Positions 59,417-64,000 of a stretch of 64,000 bases of DNA are shown here, one piece after another (the first letter of the stretch is position 1; each line of letters begins with the position of its first letter). The DNA is taken from positions 7,849,001 through 7,913,000 of the forward strand of contig JAKJHU010000046.1 in the NCBI GenBank assembly GCA_022316685.1, given 5' to 3'. The DNA comes from Progne subis subis (lineage: Eukaryota; Chordata; Aves; Passeriformes; Hirundinidae). The notes beneath the pieces were generated by a model that had not been told where the DNA came from, searched no databases, and was given only the letters and a program-made list of their open reading frames with translations. Both the position numbers and the translations under genes were made by a program.

Positions 59417-62400
59417 CAGGACAAGAGAAGTGCTCTTTGGTTGAATTATGTCATTACATGATATATTACATTTCTTCATGCTATGGCAAATGGCCAACAG
59501 CATTGAAACATAGCTTTCATTAACGTCTAACTAAATTAATTGCAATGGGTACTATGCTCTGCTGTCATGAGTTATGTAACCGTAATGTGGTCAGTGAAAC
59601 TAAGTTATTCATCAGAAAATCAGTGCTACCAGCCTCCTTAGATAGCCTGGTAGGTTACTTAGAGCTCAGTTTTCTGATACCGTTCAGGTGCTTAGGAGTG
59701 ACTTGAATACAGTAGTGTTTCCATCAAAGGACAGTGTGTGCTGCATTTGAAGTTACTCCTTCATCTTTATGGAGCAACAATGTCAATAATTGTCACAGAA
59801 CTCTATAACAGAACCTGCTGCCTCTCAAGAGTTTTCAGTCTTTTTACATTTTAAGATAAATCATATTCCTAGTGATACATAAAATATTACCTTTAGACCA
59901 TGTTTTGAGAACATCACAAGTGAGGAATTGAAGGACAATAGAACAGAATTTGCAAGGAAAACCTTTCAAAATAAATCCCCTCCAGAAGGGAAGAATTTAA
60001 CATTTCAGCCCTGGTGAAGCAGTAGTCCTGGGTGGCATCCAGTAACCAACTTGAGCAGAAAAGCTGCAGCTTAATTCCCTCACCTAAAGGGAAGAAGCTT
60101 TCCCACTCCAGGCTCCCTCCCTCCCAGGGCAGCCCAGTGCCAGAGCATTATCTCCTGCAGTAAAGGACACCATTTCACGCATCATCACCTCCCTGGCCGA
60201 AGGTGCTAAGACAGCCCCACTTCCACCAAGCCTTGGCTGTCCCCAAATACAGAAGAGGGGTTGCATTACAGAGGGGATGAAGTGCCGCGCATGCCAAGGG
60301 TGACAAATTGCCAAGACATAATGAAGTAATGTCAACTACCGCAATAGTAAAAGGATCGAATAGAATTTGTGTGTTAAAGGGGTGTGAGTGTATCGTTTGA
60401 CCTGAGTTTTATTGTGCACGAGCACCCTGAAACTCCCATCCTGCTCTTCCTGCTGACATTTACTTGCCCACCACAAGTTATTATCCCAGCTGCGACCTGG
60501 GATAATAAACAAATTGCCACTCAAGCCTCATCAAATCTCTAAGTTCAGCCATCTGTATGTTCTGAACCCCAAATGCATGGCTGGGCTCTGAATTTCCTGG
60601 AATTTAATCAGATGATTCTGGGTAAAAGCGAGCTACAGACCCATGGAAATGTAAGGGGAAAATGCATTTATAAAGGTTGTTAAATGATTTATGTCACGCT
60701 AGTTGTTTTAATGCTTAACTTAGTGCATCTAGGGAACTATTTAATTAGATCTCAACTATTAGCATGTTATAACAGGATTGGGAAATGTAACTATATTCTC
60801 AGTTGAGGCTTTAATATAAATATGTAATATTGACCTGCCTGCCTCCAAGTAAGACACTAAGGAATGAATTTATAATTGTCTTTTGAAAACAAAAATCAGC
60901 ATAAAAGTTCTGGAGAACTAGAAATTAAGATTTGTTGAACAAATATTCCTCATGATCCACTGAGTCAGTCAGTCACTATTTGTAACCTTCATATAAATTG
61001 ATTATGAAACATCTATCAAATTATTTCTTTCTATTAATCATGTGTATTTATTAAGAATTGTGAAAAAGTCATGTTTCCTGCAACAGAACAGTAATTAAGT
61101 TACACCAAAATTTGGGATTCTCCTCTTCCAATTCTGAGATGCTTTCTGGTGGCACCAAAGGTTCTCTGTCCTCAGTTTTCTTTAAAGTCTTTTTAGATGA
61201 ACATTTTCTACTATATCTTGGATTATTTCATGCTTTATCTTTGCTTCCCTTCCTATTTATCTATACCTGTTCACAAAGATGTTGCTCAAAAAAAAACAAC
61301 AGGTGGACCTCATGTTCTTAGGCCACACTTGCCATGAAATACCGTGGTATTACTTACTTTTACTGTTTTATGTAAAAACCACAACACACATTCAGGTGCA
61401 AGGAACAGTGCAAATGAGACAAGATATAACTATGTATAGTTGCATACATTTCACTCAAATTACATCACCATTAGATGATTCCCTTTTTGTTAAACTCAGA
61501 TCAGGTTTGTGAATAGGAGTTGGTAGATATTTCTGTGCTATTTTTGAAATGATAAATTTTAAAGAGACCACAGACCTTATGAAATCTTTGCAGTTCTGAG
61601 CTGGGAAGCATGTAGGCTTTGGTCAGCAGGACAGCAATCTCTCTTCATTGCCTTAACGTCTAGACTTGTCTTGCAGAAATGTTTACTATCTGTGGTATCA
61701 CAATCTTCTCAGTCTATGTGGAGGAGTTAAAGGAAGAGGCTTTTTCTATCCTGAAAGCTGAAAAAGATATCCAAGAGGTTGAAAAGAACAAAATTATTCC
61801 ATGAGTACAAACCCTTTATCACCCTTGACCTTGACTTCAGCCAATTTATATTAGTCATGTAGCAGTTGTCCATCTATATTTATATAAAAACCCAATTGCT
61901 GGGAGTAAAAAGTTAGAAATAATCTATTCATACATACATACAAAGTTATAAATACATCTCTTGGTAATTTAAATGGACTAGTGTTATACTTGCTGTCCCC
62001 CAGGTCAGTTCTGAAATCTGAATTTTATTTGTCCATCGACAGAGATGGGTGGTGTCAAGAGAGAGAATGTGGGTGTCAAGCCTGTGGCTATTTCAATCCT
62101 TGGGAATGATTCCAGTCAGGTAATCGCTTGGGAAAGGTGTGATTTACCAGAGGACTGTTTTTGCATTAGTTCATGGGTCTATTAGCAAATACACAGAGAA
62201 ATTGCAAGCTTTGGAGCAACAATAATAGAGGATTACAAAATGCTGCAATTCAAGGCACACAACTCCTTGAAGACATGAAGTATTCCTTTTCTAAGTAGAA
62301 AGAATTAGAAGAATTAGAGTCATAAAATGGCCTTATTTAAGAATCTGGTCCATCTGGCCCACCTTTGTTAATTAGTAAGAATGTTACTAAATAAATAAGA

Positions 62401-64000
62401 CTCCAAATTTCCTTCAAGAAAGGGGTTGCTAAGATCTGAAAACCATGATTTAACAGGTTTCATTATGATTATGACATATCAGAGAGAAACAAGTTATAAA
62501 GCACATCTGAGACATCAGTTGCATCCCATCTCCATAGGCCAGACATGGAATACAAATTTCCAGAGGTATTAGTAGGATGTTGAAGGATCTCTCATTAATG
62601 GCATTTGTGTGAAAAATCTAAACTGATCTTTCTGGGGAAAAGAAAAAGATAAAAACCCTAGCTTTGCATGAAAAACAATCTGATAGAAGCATTTTATTCA
62701 GTCAGTCTCACAGAAGTTGCAGGTAGAATTATAAAATTTATAGAATTCATAGAATTTATAGAATTCCTGCTTCTGAAGGGCTCATGTCTCAGAAATATGG
62801 AAGGTTGCTTCCCTGCTTTTACAAAAAACACAGCTGTGTATTTCACTGCAAAGTGTATTAAGGCACAAGAGAAATATCTTTCCTTTAGTCTTGCAACGTG
62901 TTAAGCATACCCCAGGTATGTAACAAATAATAAATAAAATAACAGTGTAAGTGTGGCTGGGATTAGAATAGTATTCCCATTACTCTGGAGTCTCTGTCAT
63001 GCTCTTTCATCTCACTCTTGACAGCCCACTTGCCAGTTCACATCATAGTTTGAGAAAGATCTGCCAGAGCATCAGCTGCACAAGAGAACAAGAAACCCAG
63101 GATCTATTTTTCATTAACTTGCTCTCTGCATTGGTGAATCTCATCAAGACCTTTGAATACAGCTAGTGCGTACTGACCAGTGCAGAAATGGAGTGCAACG
63201 TCTAACATTCCTTTCCCATGAATTCTTAATCTGTCTTCTCAAGGAACTGGCAAAACACATATTCTCCAATTTTCCCTGTCCTTTATCTGCTTTAATCCTT
63301 TGCTTGTGTATGACTGTACTGCCTATGTTAGAAAAGCCTGGAGAGGAGCTCTGCCTCTAAACACGATTATCTAGGATGCAGCAATTTGGCACATACAAGA
63401 AGATGAATGCAAACTGTATAATGAATGCTGGAACTCACCTCAGCATGGCACTGATGGAGTTAAACACAGTCCCAAGAGCTGTGATTGCCCCACCTTTATA
63501 TTTTATCTGACAGTTCTCTTTCTCTCCCTGGATTGTCATGTAGCCCTTTTGCTCTGTCTGTTCACATTACACAATAACTCCTCTGGTGTCTCTTTCAATT
63601 TCTTCCATGAGATGCATTCCCTGGCACACATTAAAATTTGTGCACAAAAGATTTCCTTAGGCTCACTGTTGCTTTGACACACTTACCTTTATTAATAAAT
63701 ACTTAACAAAACAAACAAACAAACAAACAAACAAACATCCCCTGATTAATAAATGTCTGGCCAAAATATCAGGAGCATCTACAAAAGTTGATTTTCACCA
63801 CATAGGTCTTAATAGACTGCTAGCATAACATCTCCCTGTGGAGGACCACGGAATTCTTCCATGGCTGAACTGGTTTCAGTGTTTCTATTGGCAAGCAGAG
63901 AAACCTCCAGCAACATGAAATGATGGTGACGAAGGCTTTGCTAAGAAAATACATTCAGATTTGTGAAAAAAGACCATACCTGTCTTCAGGCAGGGGCAGA
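59417..64000. other. Intergenic stretch to right edge, no gene seen
   Basis: AT-rich, apart from the CAAA repeat. The 83-codon minus-strand frame at 60084-60335 lies in a slightly GC-richer patch and has no recognised domain. Confidence 0.55.
63706..63736. repeat. CAAA microsatellite
   Basis: About seven tandem CAAA units. Confidence 0.95.

Noticed and set aside
45000..64000. Search for ADGRA1 exons or the mir-202 hairpin expected near KNDC1 in vertebrates
   Set aside because: No sequence recognised as either; the remembered mature miR-202 sequence was not seen on either strand.
1..64000. Bacterial-type systems, CRISPR arrays, tRNA or rRNA genes
   Set aside because: The window is vertebrate nuclear DNA with a spliced gene; no spaced direct-repeat array or RNA gene structure was seen.

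Overview
The window looks like a sauropsid, most likely avian, nuclear chromosome segment. It is AT-rich with long introns, has one sharp GC-rich promoter island, one recognisable CR1 LINE 3' end with the ATTCTGTG-type tail, and no mammalian-type SINEs. It carries one recognisable protein-coding gene, KNDC1 (very-KIND / v-KIND, a neuronal Ras guanine-nucleotide exchange factor). KNDC1 lies on the minus strand and runs off the left edge.

Layout. Positions 896-43420 hold the first 15 coding exons of KNDC1, read right to left: 3395 coding bases, or 1131 complete codons plus 2 bases. All 14 complete introns join in frame. Thirteen are GT-AG and the largest (intron 3, 14.5 kb) is GC-AG. The exons encode an acidic N-terminus, KIND domain 1 (exons 2-5), a long polar linker (exon 6), KIND domain 2 (exons 7-11), a second linker (exons 12-14) and the start of a conserved helical block (exons 14-15). 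The catalytic RasGEF region would lie beyond position 1. A GC-rich island of about 1 kb (about 43.1-44.1 kb) covers exon 1 and the presumed TATA-less promoter, with an RFX-type X-box about 220 bp upstream of the start codon. From 44.2 kb to the end I find no convincing gene. That stretch holds low-complexity A/C tracts, a 323-bp pure-purine GGAA tract, CR1 relics and some motif clusters that could be regulatory.

Interpretation. KIND domains resemble the C-lobe of protein kinases without catalysis and act as protein-binding modules. In v-KIND the second one is known to bind MAP2 and couple Ras activation to dendrite growth. The most interesting observations concern splicing: the GC donor of intron 3; an intron 7 acceptor preceded by 184 nt without any adenosine on the transcript strand, implying a distant branch point for an in-frame-skippable 72-nt exon; and a 108-nt intron 14 that is stop-free and frame-preserving if retained. 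I found no sign of an undescribed multi-gene system. Exon calls rest on reading frame, splice sites and remembered similarity to mammalian KNDC1; no database search was possible.
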